From an uncultured Clostridia bacterium (GTDB lineage Bacteria > Bacillota > Clostridia > Christensenellales > Pumilibacteraceae), in the NCBI GenBank assembly GCA_947589465.1, contig CANQAE010000009.1:1-43809 (forward strand): 43,809 bases of DNA, in the 5' to 3' direction. Shown piece after piece: positions 8,189 through 15,935 of this stretch (within the stretch, counting starts at the first letter, position 1; every line of letters starts with the position of its first letter). The notes beneath the pieces are model-generated. The model made no database searches and was not told the DNA's origin. It worked only from the letters and a program-made list of their open reading frames with translations. Position numbers and translations under genes: made by a program.

Positions 8189-8721
8189 GCAAAATGGAAA
8201 TAAGACTTGCAGGCTCCGGCGGACAGGGCGTCATTCTGGCGACCATAATTCTTGCCGAGGCGGCTATAATAGCAGGCAAAAACACCGCACAATCGCAATC
8301 GTACGGACCCGAAGCGCGCGGCGGAATGTGCAAGGCGGAAGTCATAGTTTCGGACGAAAAGATAGGGTTCACGAAGGTGACCAATCCCACCTTCCTTCTT
8401 GCGCTCACGCAGGTTTCGCTCGACAAATATGCGGCGACGATAGACGAAAACTGCATACTCATGGCAGATTCCTCGCTCGAAATCCCGCGCGGCGTCAAGG
8501 CGAAAAAGATTTATTCGTTGCCCATACTCGCAACCGCGAAAAACGAAGTGGGCAAGGCTTTCACCGCGAATATCGTCGCTGTCGCCGCTATAAACGAGGC
8601 GCTTAAACTCGTCAATACGCACGACCTCGAAGAAGCGGTTTTCAGGCACATTCCCAAGGGCACCGAAGAAATCAATCGAAAGGCGCTCTATGCGGGCGAA
8701 AAACTCGCAAAGTCGATTTAA
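8185..8721 (+). CDS. korC: 2-oxoglutarate:ferredoxin oxidoreductase, gamma subunit
   Basis: This 178-residue protein is the CoA-interacting gamma subunit of the oxidoreductase. Its opening, MEIRLAGSGGQGVILATIIL, and the following SQSYGPEARGGMCKAEVIVS are hallmarks of the KorC/VorC family. It starts with a four-base ATGA overlap with korB. All four subunit classes are therefore present in the order D-A-B-C, which is common for Kor complexes in Clostridia and Bacteroidetes. AAGGAG at its 3' end serves sucC. Confidence 0.92.
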   Translation: MSKMEIRLAGSGGQGVILATIILAEAAIIAGKNTAQSQSYGPEARGGMCKAEVIVSDEKIGFTKVTNPTFLLALTQVSLDKYAATIDENCILMADSSLEIPRGVKAKKIYSLPILATAKNEVGKAFTANIVAVAAINEALKLVNTHDLEEAVFRHIPKGTEEINRKALYAGEKLAKSI

Positions 8722-8730
8722 GGAGTTTTT

Positions 8731-9888
8731 ATGAAGATACACGAATATCAAGCAAAGGAATTATTTGCTTCGTACGGCGTAGCGACTCAGGAAGGCTACG
8801 TCGCATATACCAAGGAAGAAGCCGTCGAATGTGCGAAAAAACTCGGAGTCGAGGCGTATGTAGTCAAGGCTCAGGCTCACTGCGGCGGCAGAGGCAAGGC
8901 GGGCGGCGTTAAACTCGCGCGCACGTTGGCAGAGGTCGAAGCCGCTGCCGACAAGATCATAGGAATGCGCCTTATCAACAAGCAGACGGGCGCCGAAGGC
9001 AAGTTGGTGCGCAAAGTTTTGGTGACGGGCGCAGTCAATATCAAGAAAGAATTTTATCTTTCGCTCGCCATAGACAACGAAACCGCGTCGATAGTCATCA
9101 TCGCTTCGGGCGCGGGCGGCACCGAAATAGAGGAAATCGCCGCAACAAAGCCCGAACTCATAATTAAGCAACCTGTAAGTCCTATCAACGGTTTACGCGA
9201 TTATCAGGCGAGATACGTAGCGGCAAAGATAGGCATAGAGGGAGCAAACGTAAAAGAATTTACGGTCATGCTCAAAAATATGTACAAATTGTTTGTCGAA
9301 AAGGATTGCTCGCTCGTCGAAATTAATCCGCTCGTACTTACCGACGAAGGCAAACTCCTCGCGATAGACGGAAAGGTCAATTTCGACGACAACGCTCTGT
9401 TCCGTCACCCTGACATAGTCGCTTTGCGTGATCCCGACGAGGAAAATCCCAAGGAGTGCGAGGCGGCGAAACACGACCTTAATTACGTTTCACTCGACGG
9501 CACGATAGGATGCATGGTCAACGGCGCCGGACTTGCGATGGCGACTATGGACATTATACACGCTTTCGGCGGCGAACCCGCAAACTTCCTCGACGTCGGC
9601 GGAACGGCTACGACCGAGCGAGTTACGGCAGCGTTCAAACTTTTGTCGGATAAGAACGTAAAGGCAATACTTGTCAATATCTTCGGCGGAATAGTCAAGT
9701 GTGACGTTATCGCCGAGGGTATAGTTATCGCCGCAAAGGAAGTCGGCTTGTCGGTACCCCTCGTAGTGCGCCTCGACGGAACTAACGTCGAGAAGGGCAA
9801 GAGTATTCTCAAAGAGTCGGGACTCAAAATTTATGCGTGCGACGATTTGAGGTCGGCGGCAAAGAAAGCCGTTGAGTTCGTACATTAG
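8731..9888 (+). CDS. sucC: Succinate--CoA ligase, beta subunit
   Basis: This 385-residue ATP-grasp subunit binds nucleotide and CoA. It begins [20 protein letters not shown] and carries the nucleotide loop ([14 protein letters not shown]) and the C-terminal ligase domain with [16 protein letters not shown]. With SucD it converts succinyl-CoA, ADP (or GDP) and phosphate into succinate, ATP (or GTP) and CoA. It lies nine bases after korC with a strong AAGGAG site. Placed directly behind korDABC, it would use the succinyl-CoA made by that complex. Nucleotide preference cannot be read here. Confidence 0.95.
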   Translation: MKIHEYQAKELFASYGVATQEGYVAYTKEEAVECAKKLGVEAYVVKAQAHCGGRGKAGGVKLARTLAEVEAAADKIIGMRLINKQTGAEGKLVRKVLVTGAVNIKKEFYLSLAIDNETASIVIIASGAGGTEIEEIAATKPELIIKQPVSPINGLRDYQARYVAAKIGIEGANVKEFTVMLKNMYKLFVEKDCSLVEINPLVLTDEGKLLAIDGKVNFDDNALFRHPDIVALRDPDEENPKECEAAKHDLNYVSLDGTIGCMVNGAGLAMATMDIIHAFGGEPANFLDVGGTATTERVTAAFKLLSDKNVKAILVNIFGGIVKCDVIAEGIVIAAKEVGLSVPLVVRLDGTNVEKGKSILKESGLKIYACDDLRSAAKKAVEFVH

Positions 9889-9897
9889 GAGGCAGTT

Positions 9898-10803
9898 ATG
9901 AGTATACTGATAAACAAAGATACCAAACTTATAGTGCAGGGCATTACGGGCGGACAGGGACAATTTCATACCGCGCAGATGATAGAATACGGCACCAAGG
10001 TCGTTGCGGGCGTTACCCCCGGCAAGGGCGGAATGGAAGTTCTCGGCGTACCTGTGTTCAATACCGTCAAAGAGGCGAAAGAGGCTACGGGCGCCAATAC
10101 GTCTGTTATATACGTTCCCGCGCCGTTCGCCGCCGACGGAATTTTGGAAGCGGTAGACGCAGAACTCGATCTCGTCGTTTGCATTACCGAGGGTATACCC
10201 GTACTCGATATGATGCGCGTAAAGAACTATATGGTCGGCAAAAAGACGAGGCTTATCGGTCCCAACTGTCCCGGACTTATTTCGCCGGGAGAATGCAAGG
10301 TGGGAATTTTGCCCGCCCGCATCCACAAAAAAGGACATATAGGCGTGGTTTCGCGTTCGGGAACACTCACTTACGAAGCGGTGGACCAACTTACCAAGAA
10401 CGGACTCGGTCAATCGACTGCCGTAGGCATAGGCGGCGACCCCATCAAGGGTACTGGATTCATTGACGTACTCGAAATGTTCAAGAACGATCCCGAAACT
10501 TATGCCGTCGTAATGATCGGCGAAATAGGGGGCAGTGGCGAAGAAGACGCCGCGGAATGGATACAGAAAAATATGAAAAACAAGCCGGTGGCTGCTTTCA
10601 TTACAGGCAGGACGGCTCCCGCAGGTAAACGTATGGGACACGCAGGCGCGATCATTTCGGGCGGAAAGGGTACGGCGGCAGGCAAGGTCGCGATGCTCGA
10701 AAGTTGCGGAGTCAAAGTTGCACCCACGCCCGACAGGATAGGCGAAACGCTTATCGAAGCGATCAAGGAGGCGGGCATTTACGATAAATGCCTGATTAAG
10801 TAG
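9898..10803 (+). CDS. sucD: Succinate--CoA ligase, alpha subunit
   Basis: This 301-residue subunit has the CoA-binding Rossmann fold ([14 protein letters not shown] near residue 15), the [17 protein letters not shown] segment, and the active-site phosphohistidine in [10 protein letters not shown] at His248, equivalent to His246 of E. coli SucD. AGGAGG precedes the ATG, nine bases after sucC. It completes the ligase that makes ATP or GTP from succinyl-CoA. Confidence 0.96.
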   Translation: MSILINKDTKLIVQGITGGQGQFHTAQMIEYGTKVVAGVTPGKGGMEVLGVPVFNTVKEAKEATGANTSVIYVPAPFAADGILEAVDAELDLVVCITEGIPVLDMMRVKNYMVGKKTRLIGPNCPGLISPGECKVGILPARIHKKGHIGVVSRSGTLTYEAVDQLTKNGLGQSTAVGIGGDPIKGTGFIDVLEMFKNDPETYAVVMIGEIGGSGEEDAAEWIQKNMKNKPVAAFITGRTAPAGKRMGHAGAIISGGKGTAAGKVAMLESCGVKVAPTPDRIGETLIEAIKEAGIYDKCLIK

Positions 10804-10810
10804 GATTCTT

Positions 10811-12151
10811 ATGTTAAGTTCCATCAATCTTTTTGGGACGGGAAACCTCGGATTCTTTCAGGAGATGTGGTATCAACTGTGCAAGGCTATGGTCGATCCG
10901 CTGTTTGCGGTCTTCCTTATTCTTGCGCTCGGATACCTTCTCGGCAGGATCAAAATAAAAGGCGTGTCCCTCGGTTCGTCGGGCGTGTTTATTATGGCTA
11001 TCGTAGTGGGCATAGTCGCGACGTTTGTACAAGGTCCCATAAACGAGTCGCTTCAAAATACTTTTGCGGCTGACGGCGGAACACTTTCCATGAGTTGGTA
11101 TTCGGTCGGCGCAAACGGAGCGCCCAAAGTAGCCCCACAACTCTCGATCATAAAGTCGATAGGACTTGCGCTGTTCGTGACTGCCGTGGGACTTATTGCG
11201 GGACCGAAGTTCTTCCGCAATTTCAAGAGCAAGGCGGTCGCTTACATAGTTCTCGGCGTGGTTATCATAGTTACGGGTACGCTTGTGTGCATTTTGGTCA
11301 CCGTTGCAGACCCCAACCTCGAAAATTATACGGCGACGGGACTCCTTATGGGGTCGCTCACTTCCACACCCGGCTTCTCGGCGGCGCAAGGCGTGTTTGC
11401 CGAACATTCCGCCGACGTCGCGGCTGCCAACGGAGCGGCATATCCGTTCGGCGTGCTCGGCGTAGTGCTGTTTGTGCAACTCGTGCCAAAGATCTTCCGC
11501 GCGGACATGAACAAAGAACGTGAACTTTTGCTCGCGCAAGGCGCACCCAAGGGTGGGGATATAGACGAAGTGGCTGCCAATCTCGAAGGATCTTCGAAGA
11601 AATTGTTCGAACTCGACAAGTTCGGCATATGCGTCTTTTCGGTGACCGTTATGCTCGGTCTTTTGGTGGGCGCGATAAGTTTCAAGTTCAGCAAGAGCAT
11701 CGTGTTCAATCTTACCTCGACGGGCGGATGCTTACTCGTAGGATTGTTGTTCGGTCACTTCGGCAAGGTAGGCAGGGTGTCGCTTAAAGTTCCCGATCAT
11801 ACCCTCAAAGTGTTCCGCGAACTCGGACTCGTAATGTTCCTTATGGGGTCCGGTTTCGAAGGCGGACTTGCGTTCCTCGACCTTGTGAGCAAGACTCCTA
11901 TCGTGTTCCTTTACGGCGTGCTTATGACGATAATACCTATGGTAGTGGGTTTCATATTTGCCAAGTTCGTATTCAAACTGTGCCTTCTCAACAACCTCGG
12001 CTCGATAACGGGCGGCATGACTTCGACGCCTGCGCTCGGCTCGCTTATTTCGGTTGCCGAAACAGAGGACGTTGCGTCGGCATATGCGGCAACTTACCCG
12101 ATAGCGCTTATTTTGCTCGTGTTCGTTCCGCAAATAATGAACTTTATCTAA
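10811..12151 (+). CDS. AAEx-family (AspT/YidE/SucE-like) carboxylate exchanger or exporter
   Basis: This 446-residue membrane protein has the internal duplication of the aspartate-alanine exchanger family (TC 2.A.81). Each half has a run of helices with matching signatures: GLALFVTAVGLIAG and GSLTSTPGFSAAQG in the first, GLVMFLMGSGFEGG and GGMTSTPALGSL in the second. Between them, residues 230-275 form a charged cytoplasmic linker without a recognisable TrkA-C domain. Known members include Tetragenococcus AspT (aspartate/alanine antiport) and Corynebacterium SucE1 (succinate export). Immediately after sucCD, succinate export, or exchange of succinate for a dicarboxylate, is the best inference. 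It ends the operon. Confidence 0.85.
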   Translation: MLSSINLFGTGNLGFFQEMWYQLCKAMVDPLFAVFLILALGYLLGRIKIKGVSLGSSGVFIMAIVVGIVATFVQGPINESLQNTFAADGGTLSMSWYSVGANGAPKVAPQLSIIKSIGLALFVTAVGLIAGPKFFRNFKSKAVAYIVLGVVIIVTGTLVCILVTVADPNLENYTATGLLMGSLTSTPGFSAAQGVFAEHSADVAAANGAAYPFGVLGVVLFVQLVPKIFRADMNKERELLLAQGAPKGGDIDEVAANLEGSSKKLFELDKFGICVFSVTVMLGLLVGAISFKFSKSIVFNLTSTGGCLLVGLLFGHFGKVGRVSLKVPDHTLKVFRELGLVMFLMGSGFEGGLAFLDLVSKTPIVFLYGVLMTIIPMVVGFIFAKFVFKLCLLNNLGSITGGMTSTPALGSLISVAETEDVASAYAATYPIALILLVFVPQIMNFI

Positions 12152-12180
12152 CGTAGATATTTTTAGCGAAAATAACTTAT

Positions 12181-12219
12181 ACAAAAACTCTCGGATGGGA
12201 TCCATTCGAGAGTTTTTGT
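12181..12219. terminator. Bidirectional terminator after the kor-suc operon
   Basis: ACAAAAACTCTCG (12181-12193) pairs perfectly with CGAGAGTTTTTGT (12207-12219); further pairing closes the loop. Runs of five T follow the stem core on both strands, so it can end the exporter transcript on the plus strand and the small-ORF transcript on the minus strand. Confidence 0.8.
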
Positions 12220-12291
12220 AATCGTCATTAAAGTGCAACTCCAAGAAATTTTGTTTCGAGTTGGAAGTCGCTGATTTTTTGTGCTTGCCGA

Positions 12292-12417
12292 TTATTTGCA
12301 GTTCTTGGCATTCGAAGCGCTCTTTGCATTAGATCCGCTCTTTGCCTTGGAAGTGCAAGCCTTACCGGACGACTTTTTGGAAGTAGTCTTTTTGCTGCTT
12401 GTCTTGGTGTTAGCCAT
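12292..12417 (-). CDS. Small Lys/Ser/Thr-rich basic protein (41 residues)
   Basis: A short frame starts at ATG 12417 and ends with TAA at 12292-12294. It begins MANTKTSSKKTTSKKSSGKA and has ten lysines, one glutamate-free acidic-poor composition and two cysteines (C20, and C40 next to the end). A perfect AAGGAGG (complement of 12427-12433) lies nine bases upstream, which is the main evidence that it is translated. A minus-strand TATACT at 12452-12457 is a possible -10. The composition resembles Lys-rich DNA-binding tails (histone H1-like) or low-complexity basic peptides, but no family is recognised. Confidence 0.6.
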   Translation of the reverse strand: MANTKTSSKKTTSKKSSGKACTSKAKSGSNAKSASNAKNCK

Positions 12418-12470
12418 TTTCGTTGACCTCCTTATGTATTTTTGCACAGTTAGTATAAGTCGTTTGATAC

Positions 12471-12581
12471 AATTTATACTGTCAAAAACTGCAAAGGGGG
12501 GGGGAAAGCGGTGCCAAAGCGGCGAGCCGTTCGAGCCGAATAATTTATATTGTTTATGCTGTCAAAAACCGCAAAGGGGGG
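12471..12581 (+). repeat. Two direct copies of a 30-33-base element ending in G tracts
   Basis: Copy A (about 12472-12504) and copy B (about 12553-12581) share CTGTCAAAAAC[TC]GCAAAGG followed by nine or six G. The shared part also includes the preceding TTTAT[AG]. They lie 80 bases apart between the small basic ORF and the ppx-like gene. On the minus strand each contains a TTGACA, but no -10 hexamer sits at a standard distance. No gene overlaps them. Confidence 0.7.
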
Positions 12582-12586
12582 AGAGT

Positions 12587-13399
12587 TCAGATAAGGTTAT
12601 GCTTTATTGCGTAACCTTCGAGATTATCCGATTCGCTTATTATGACTCCGTCCGCGTTTAGCGCGCGCATGACCGCGCACAATGCCGTCGCGCCTTGCGC
12701 TATCGTTTTTTTGCGGTTGGCGTCGAGGGTAGGAAAGGTCGTTTTGCCGAGCGCGCCTATAAGTTCGACTATCGTTTTCGCGCTCAAAAAATACCCGTCC
12801 GTTTTGCGCGGGTCGTATACTTCGAGCCGCCCTGCCATAGCCGCGAGCGACGTCGCCGTTCCGCCCACCGCTATTCGCAAATCGGGGCGAATACCCGGTA
12901 ATGGGTGCAATAAATCGAGTACAAACCTTGTAATTCCGTTGAGATCGTCCCCGAATTTGTCGGTGAGCATAACGCAACCGAAGGGGAAGGAGCGCTTGTA
13001 CGTAATGCCTTTTTCGTCGCCGAAAATGAGTTCGCAACTCGCTCCGCCGAGGTCTATGACGGTTGCCGCTTTGGGCAAACCGCGAGTGGCGCCGAGATAA
13101 CTGATTTCGGCTTCGGCGTCGCCGTCTATTACGTCCACGTTTAAGCCTGTGCGCGAGAAAACCAACTTCAAAAATTCTTCTTTGTTTGACGCTTTTCGTA
13201 CTGCTTCCGTCGCGAAAGCGTAGCATTTGCCTTTTGTGCGCGACCAAAGATCGGCGACGGCGGCGGCAGTGACTTCCATCGAATGTGCGTCCAGAATATC
13301 GCCCCGCATATTGTGCGCGAGGCGGGTGGTGACTATCGTCTTGTTTGTGCCGTCGAACAGACGTACCGAATTGCTTCCTATGTCGATAATGTTTACCAT
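12587..13399 (-). CDS. Ppx/GppA-family phosphatase-like protein (single ASKHA domain pair)
   Basis: This 270-residue protein opens with MVNIIDIGSNSVRLFDG, the phosphate-1 motif of exopolyphosphatase/pppGpp phosphatases. It contains VIDLGGASCELIFG (phosphate-2; the acidic residue after GGAS is in keeping with the family) and AVGGTATSLAAM (adenosine/phosphate loop). Members hydrolyse polyphosphate or convert pppGpp to ppGpp. It is short, lacking the C-terminal HD-like region of long Ppx proteins. The start is ATG 13399, with no clear ribosome binding site, and an intrinsic terminator ends only a few bases upstream. It therefore seems to be expressed by read-through from divIC or from an unseen promoter. 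Confidence 0.85.
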   Translation of the reverse strand: MVNIIDIGSNSVRLFDGTNKTIVTTRLAHNMRGDILDAHSMEVTAAAVADLWSRTKGKCYAFATEAVRKASNKEEFLKLVFSRTGLNVDVIDGDAEAEISYLGATRGLPKAATVIDLGGASCELIFGDEKGITYKRSFPFGCVMLTDKFGDDLNGITRFVLDLLHPLPGIRPDLRIAVGGTATSLAAMAGRLEVYDPRKTDGYFLSAKTIVELIGALGKTTFPTLDANRKKTIAQGATALCAVMRALNADGVIISESDNLEGYAIKHNLI

Positions 13400-13406
13400 G
13401 GTTATC

Positions 13407-13429
13407 AAAAAAGCCCGTTTTTGACGGGC
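13407..13429 (-). terminator. Terminator between divIC and the ppx-like gene
   Basis: On the minus strand GCCCGT-CAAAA-ACGGGC is followed by six T (complement of 13407-13412). It begins six bases after the divIC stop and ends seven bases before the ATG of the ppx-like gene, so it should strongly reduce transcription into that gene. Confidence 0.8.
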
Positions 13430-13435
13430 GATTTT

Positions 13436-13720
13436 TCAGTCTTTCTTTTCGGGAGTGAACGCTTCTTCGTCGCGTCCCTTCATATTGAGGTGCTCGCGGG
13501 CGTACCAATCGAGGTACTCTGTGCTTTCGAGTTCGTCTATGTCGGCTGCCTGCTGCTCTATCTTTTCTTTGACGGCGGCGAGTTCCTCGTTTAGGCGCGC
13601 TTCCGTAGCCGCGGCGTTCGAAAGTTTTACAAGGTTAATGATAAGCGACGCCAAAAGCAAAAATATGAATATCACCGCAGAAACAGTGATTATCTTAATG
13701 ACTTTTTGGTTGGATTTCAT
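13436..13720 (-). CDS. divIC: Septum formation initiator, DivIC/FtsB family
   Basis: This 94-residue bitopic membrane protein has one helix (about residues 8-30, IITVSAVIFIFLLLASLIIN), a coiled coil of about 35 residues rich in Glu and Ala, and the family C-terminal motif EYLDWYAREHLNMKGRDEEAF. DivIC forms a complex with FtsL and DivIB that activates septal wall synthesis. ATG 13720 is chosen because GGAGG lies nine bases upstream; the in-frame ATG at 13756 lies above that site and inside the promoter. It is divergent from the polyamine regulator. The gene order differs from Bacillus, where divIC follows yabQ. Confidence 0.85.
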   Translation of the reverse strand: MKSNQKVIKIITVSAVIFIFLLLASLIINLVKLSNAAATEARLNEELAAVKEKIEQQAADIDELESTEYLDWYAREHLNMKGRDEEAFTPEKKD

Positions 13721-13746
13721 CTCTCGTAACCTCCACTCACGTATAT

Positions 13747-13775
13747 ATATTAGCACATCAAAAAAAAATAGTCAA
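13747..13775 (-). promoter_or_regulatory. Promoter of divIC
   Basis: On the minus strand TTGACT (complement of 13770-13775) and TAATAT (complement of 13747-13752) have a 17-base spacer. It lies 27 bases before the divIC start codon. Confidence 0.75.
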
Positions 13776-13802
13776 CAATTTTATAAAAGTATATAAAAAT
13801 AT

Positions 13803-13831
13803 TTGACTATTTTGTTTAATAATGCTATATT
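13803..13831 (+). promoter_or_regulatory. Promoter of the XRE-cupin/potABCD operon
   Basis: TTGACT at 13803-13808 and TATATT at 13826-13831 have a 17-base spacer. Transcription would start near 13838, giving a leader of about 80 bases that contains both TAAAC-N5-GTTTA sites. Confidence 0.78.
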
Positions 13832-13850
13832 GTGTAAAGTTTAATAAAAA

Positions 13851-13896
13851 TAAACTTCGAGTTTATTTTTGCGAAACTTGCTAAACTTTCGGTTTA
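13851..13896. promoter_or_regulatory. Pair of candidate operators, TAAAC-N5-GTTTA
   Basis: Two 15-bp inverted repeats, TAAACTTCGAGTTTA (13851-13865) and TAAACTTTCGGTTTA (13882-13896), have identical half-sites. Their centres are 31 bases apart, about three helical turns. The first sits inside a longer AT-rich palindrome (AAAAATAAACT...AGTTTATTTTT). They lie between the promoter and the start codon of the XRE-cupin gene, so autoregulation by that protein is the simplest reading. Confidence 0.6.
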
Positions 13897-13919
13897 GTAT
13901 CTCTTAAAAGGAGAATTTT

Positions 13920-14453
13920 ATGGATTTAGGTGTAAAAATCAAAGAGTTAAGACTGAAAAAAAATCTTACGCAGGAAGAACTCGCGTCGCGTTGCGAACTT
14001 ACGAAAGGTTATATCAGTCAACTCGAAAACGATCTTACGAGTCCGTCGATCGCAACTCTTACCGACATACTTACTTCGCTCGGTACCAATTTGAAAGAAT
14101 TTTTTGCGGATGACGACGACGAACAGGTGGTGTTCACCCCCGAAGACTTTTTCGAGAAAACCAGCGAAAACGCCAAAGTGATTTGGCTTGTACCCACGGC
14201 GCAGAAAAATATGATGGAACCCATCCGCTTCGAACTCGAACCCGGAAAGTCGAGCGAACGCGATCTGCCGCACGAGGGCGAAGAATTCGGCTATGTCTTG
14301 CAGGGCAAGATAAGCCTTAATGTGGACAAGAGGGATATAGAGGCGCGCGCAGGCGACAGTTTTTATTTCAAAGCGGGACGCACGCACTATATTACCAATA
14401 CGGGCGATGAAAAGGCGATCGTGATTTGGTTGTCATGCCCGCCCAATTTTTGA
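13920..14453 (+). CDS. XRE-family regulator with C-terminal cupin (PuuR-like)
   Basis: This 177-residue protein has an N-terminal helix-turn-helix (residues 5-60, with LTQEELASRCELTKGYISQL) and a C-terminal double-stranded beta-helix cupin (residues 105-175, with PHEGEEFGYVLQGKISLNV and RAGDSFYFKAGRTHYITN). This architecture is typical of regulators placed before polyamine transport or catabolism genes; the cupin usually senses a small ligand. AAAAGGAG precedes the ATG. potA follows 12 bases later, so the regulator is the first gene of the polyamine operon. Polyamine as effector is inferred from position. Confidence 0.9.
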   Translation: MDLGVKIKELRLKKNLTQEELASRCELTKGYISQLENDLTSPSIATLTDILTSLGTNLKEFFADDDDEQVVFTPEDFFEKTSENAKVIWLVPTAQKNMMEPIRFELEPGKSSERDLPHEGEEFGYVLQGKISLNVDKRDIEARAGDSFYFKAGRTHYITNTGDEKAIVIWLSCPPNF

Positions 14454-14465
14454 CGGAGGATAAAA

Positions 14466-15935
14466 ATGAGAGAGCAACGAACTTTCGACAAGATCATCGA
14501 AGTAAAAAACGTTACCAAGACTTTCGGCGAAACGACGGTCATAGACGATATTAATTTGTCTATTAGACGTGGACAGTTCGTCACTTTGCTGGGACCGAGC
14601 GGATGCGGCAAGACCACGCTTTTGCGTATGATCGCAGGCTTTACCACCCCGACGGACGGAACTATCTTTATTGAGGGGCAGAACGTGACCGATATGCCGC
14701 CTTACAAGCGCCCCGTAAATACCGTATTCCAGAAATACGCGCTTTTTCCGCACCTTAACGTGTTCAAAAACGTGGCGTTCGGGCTTAAACTCAAAAGGAT
14801 AGAGGACGACAAGGTCAACGCAAGAGGCGAAAAGCAAAAAACGATGCGCAAGTTCACCAAGGAGGAGATCGCCGAAAAGGTAAACAGAGCGCTCAAACTC
14901 GTAGGGCTCGAAGATTACGGTCACCGCGACGTTAATTCGCTTTCGGGCGGACAACAGCAGAGAGTGGCAATTGCACGCGCGCTCGTTTGCGAACCCAAGG
15001 TGCTTCTTCTCGACGAACCGCTCGGCGCGCTCGATCTCAAAATGCGCAAAGAAATGCAGATCGAACTTATGAAGATGCACCGCGAACTCGGCATTACGTT
15101 TATTTATGTCACGCACGACCAGGAAGAAGCGCTCACCATGAGCGACGTTGTCGTCGTACTCAACGATGGCGTAATTCAGCAGATAGGCACGCCGAAACAG
15201 GTGTACGATGAACCCGCGAATGCGTTCGTTGCGGACTTTATCGGCGAAAGCAACGTCATTTCGGGTACTATGCTCAAAGATTTCGACGTAAGTTTCTTGG
15301 GCGCGGAGTTCGTCTGCGAGGATAAGGGATTCGCAAAGAACGAAAAGGTCGATCTTGTAATTCGCCCCGAAGACATAAAGTTGTTGCCCGAAACTGCGGC
15401 GGAAGGTCAGTTGCTCGGCACGGTAATTAGTACCGTGTTCAAGGGAACGTGGTACGAAATGGAAATAATGGCAAATGACTATGAGTTCACCGTTCAGTCC
15501 ACTGTCGAGGCTAAACCGGGGCAAAACGTAAAAATGCTCATCGAACCCGACGGTATTCATATCATGAAAAAACTTCGTACAGTCAACGAATTCGAGGGCG
15601 AGATCGACGGCGAAAACAGCGTCTATATTTGCGGCGGATCTTTCGAAGTCGATACAAATCTCGAAAAGGGGACTGCCGTCAAAGTTCTCGTTCCGTTCGA
15701 CGGCGTTGAACTTACCGACGACGAGGACGACGGCGTGATAGGCGCAAACGTCACCCATGTGCTTTACAAGGGCAGTTACTATCAGGTGCAGATCTACACC
15801 GACACCGACGAGGACTTCTATATAGATACCACCGACGAGTGGGATATAGGCGACAGAGTGGGCGTTATTATAGACAAAAGCAAAGTGACGCTCGAAGTTA
15901 TTGAGGAGGAAAGCGAGAAAGATGACAAAGAATAA
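14466..15935 (+). CDS. potA: Spermidine/putrescine ABC transporter, ATP-binding protein (extended)
   Basis: This 489-residue ATPase drives polyamine import. It shows Walker A (GPSGCGKTT, residues 43-51), the Q-loop (TVFQKYALF), the signature LSGGQQQR, Walker B with D-loop (VLLLDEPLGALD) and the H-loop (THDQEEA). Two features are unusual. Between Q-loop and signature, about 20 charged residues (around KVNARGEKQKTMRKFTKEEI) are inserted. After the usual TOBE domain (about residues 285-375) a further 110 residues follow that resemble a second beta-rich TOBE-like unit. PotA proteins are normally 350-380 residues. GGAGG precedes the ATG. The 3' end overlaps potB by 14 bases. Confidence 0.93.
   Translation: MREQRTFDKIIEVKNVTKTFGETTVIDDINLSIRRGQFVTLLGPSGCGKTTLLRMIAGFTTPTDGTIFIEGQNVTDMPPYKRPVNTVFQKYALFPHLNVFKNVAFGLKLKRIEDDKVNARGEKQKTMRKFTKEEIAEKVNRALKLVGLEDYGHRDVNSLSGGQQQRVAIARALVCEPKVLLLDEPLGALDLKMRKEMQIELMKMHRELGITFIYVTHDQEEALTMSDVVVVLNDGVIQQIGTPKQVYDEPANAFVADFIGESNVISGTMLKDFDVSFLGAEFVCEDKGFAKNEKVDLVIRPEDIKLLPETAAEGQLLGTVISTVFKGTWYEMEIMANDYEFTVQSTVEAKPGQNVKMLIEPDGIHIMKKLRTVNEFEGEIDGENSVYICGGSFEVDTNLEKGTAVKVLVPFDGVELTDDEDDGVIGANVTHVLYKGSYYQVQIYTDTDEDFYIDTTDEWDIGDRVGVIIDKSKVTLEVIEEESEKDDKE

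Noticed and set aside
12560..12565. TTGACA hexamers in the duplicated elements as -35 boxes.
   Set aside because: No -10 hexamer lies 15-19 bases downstream on the minus strand in either copy, so promoter calls were not made.
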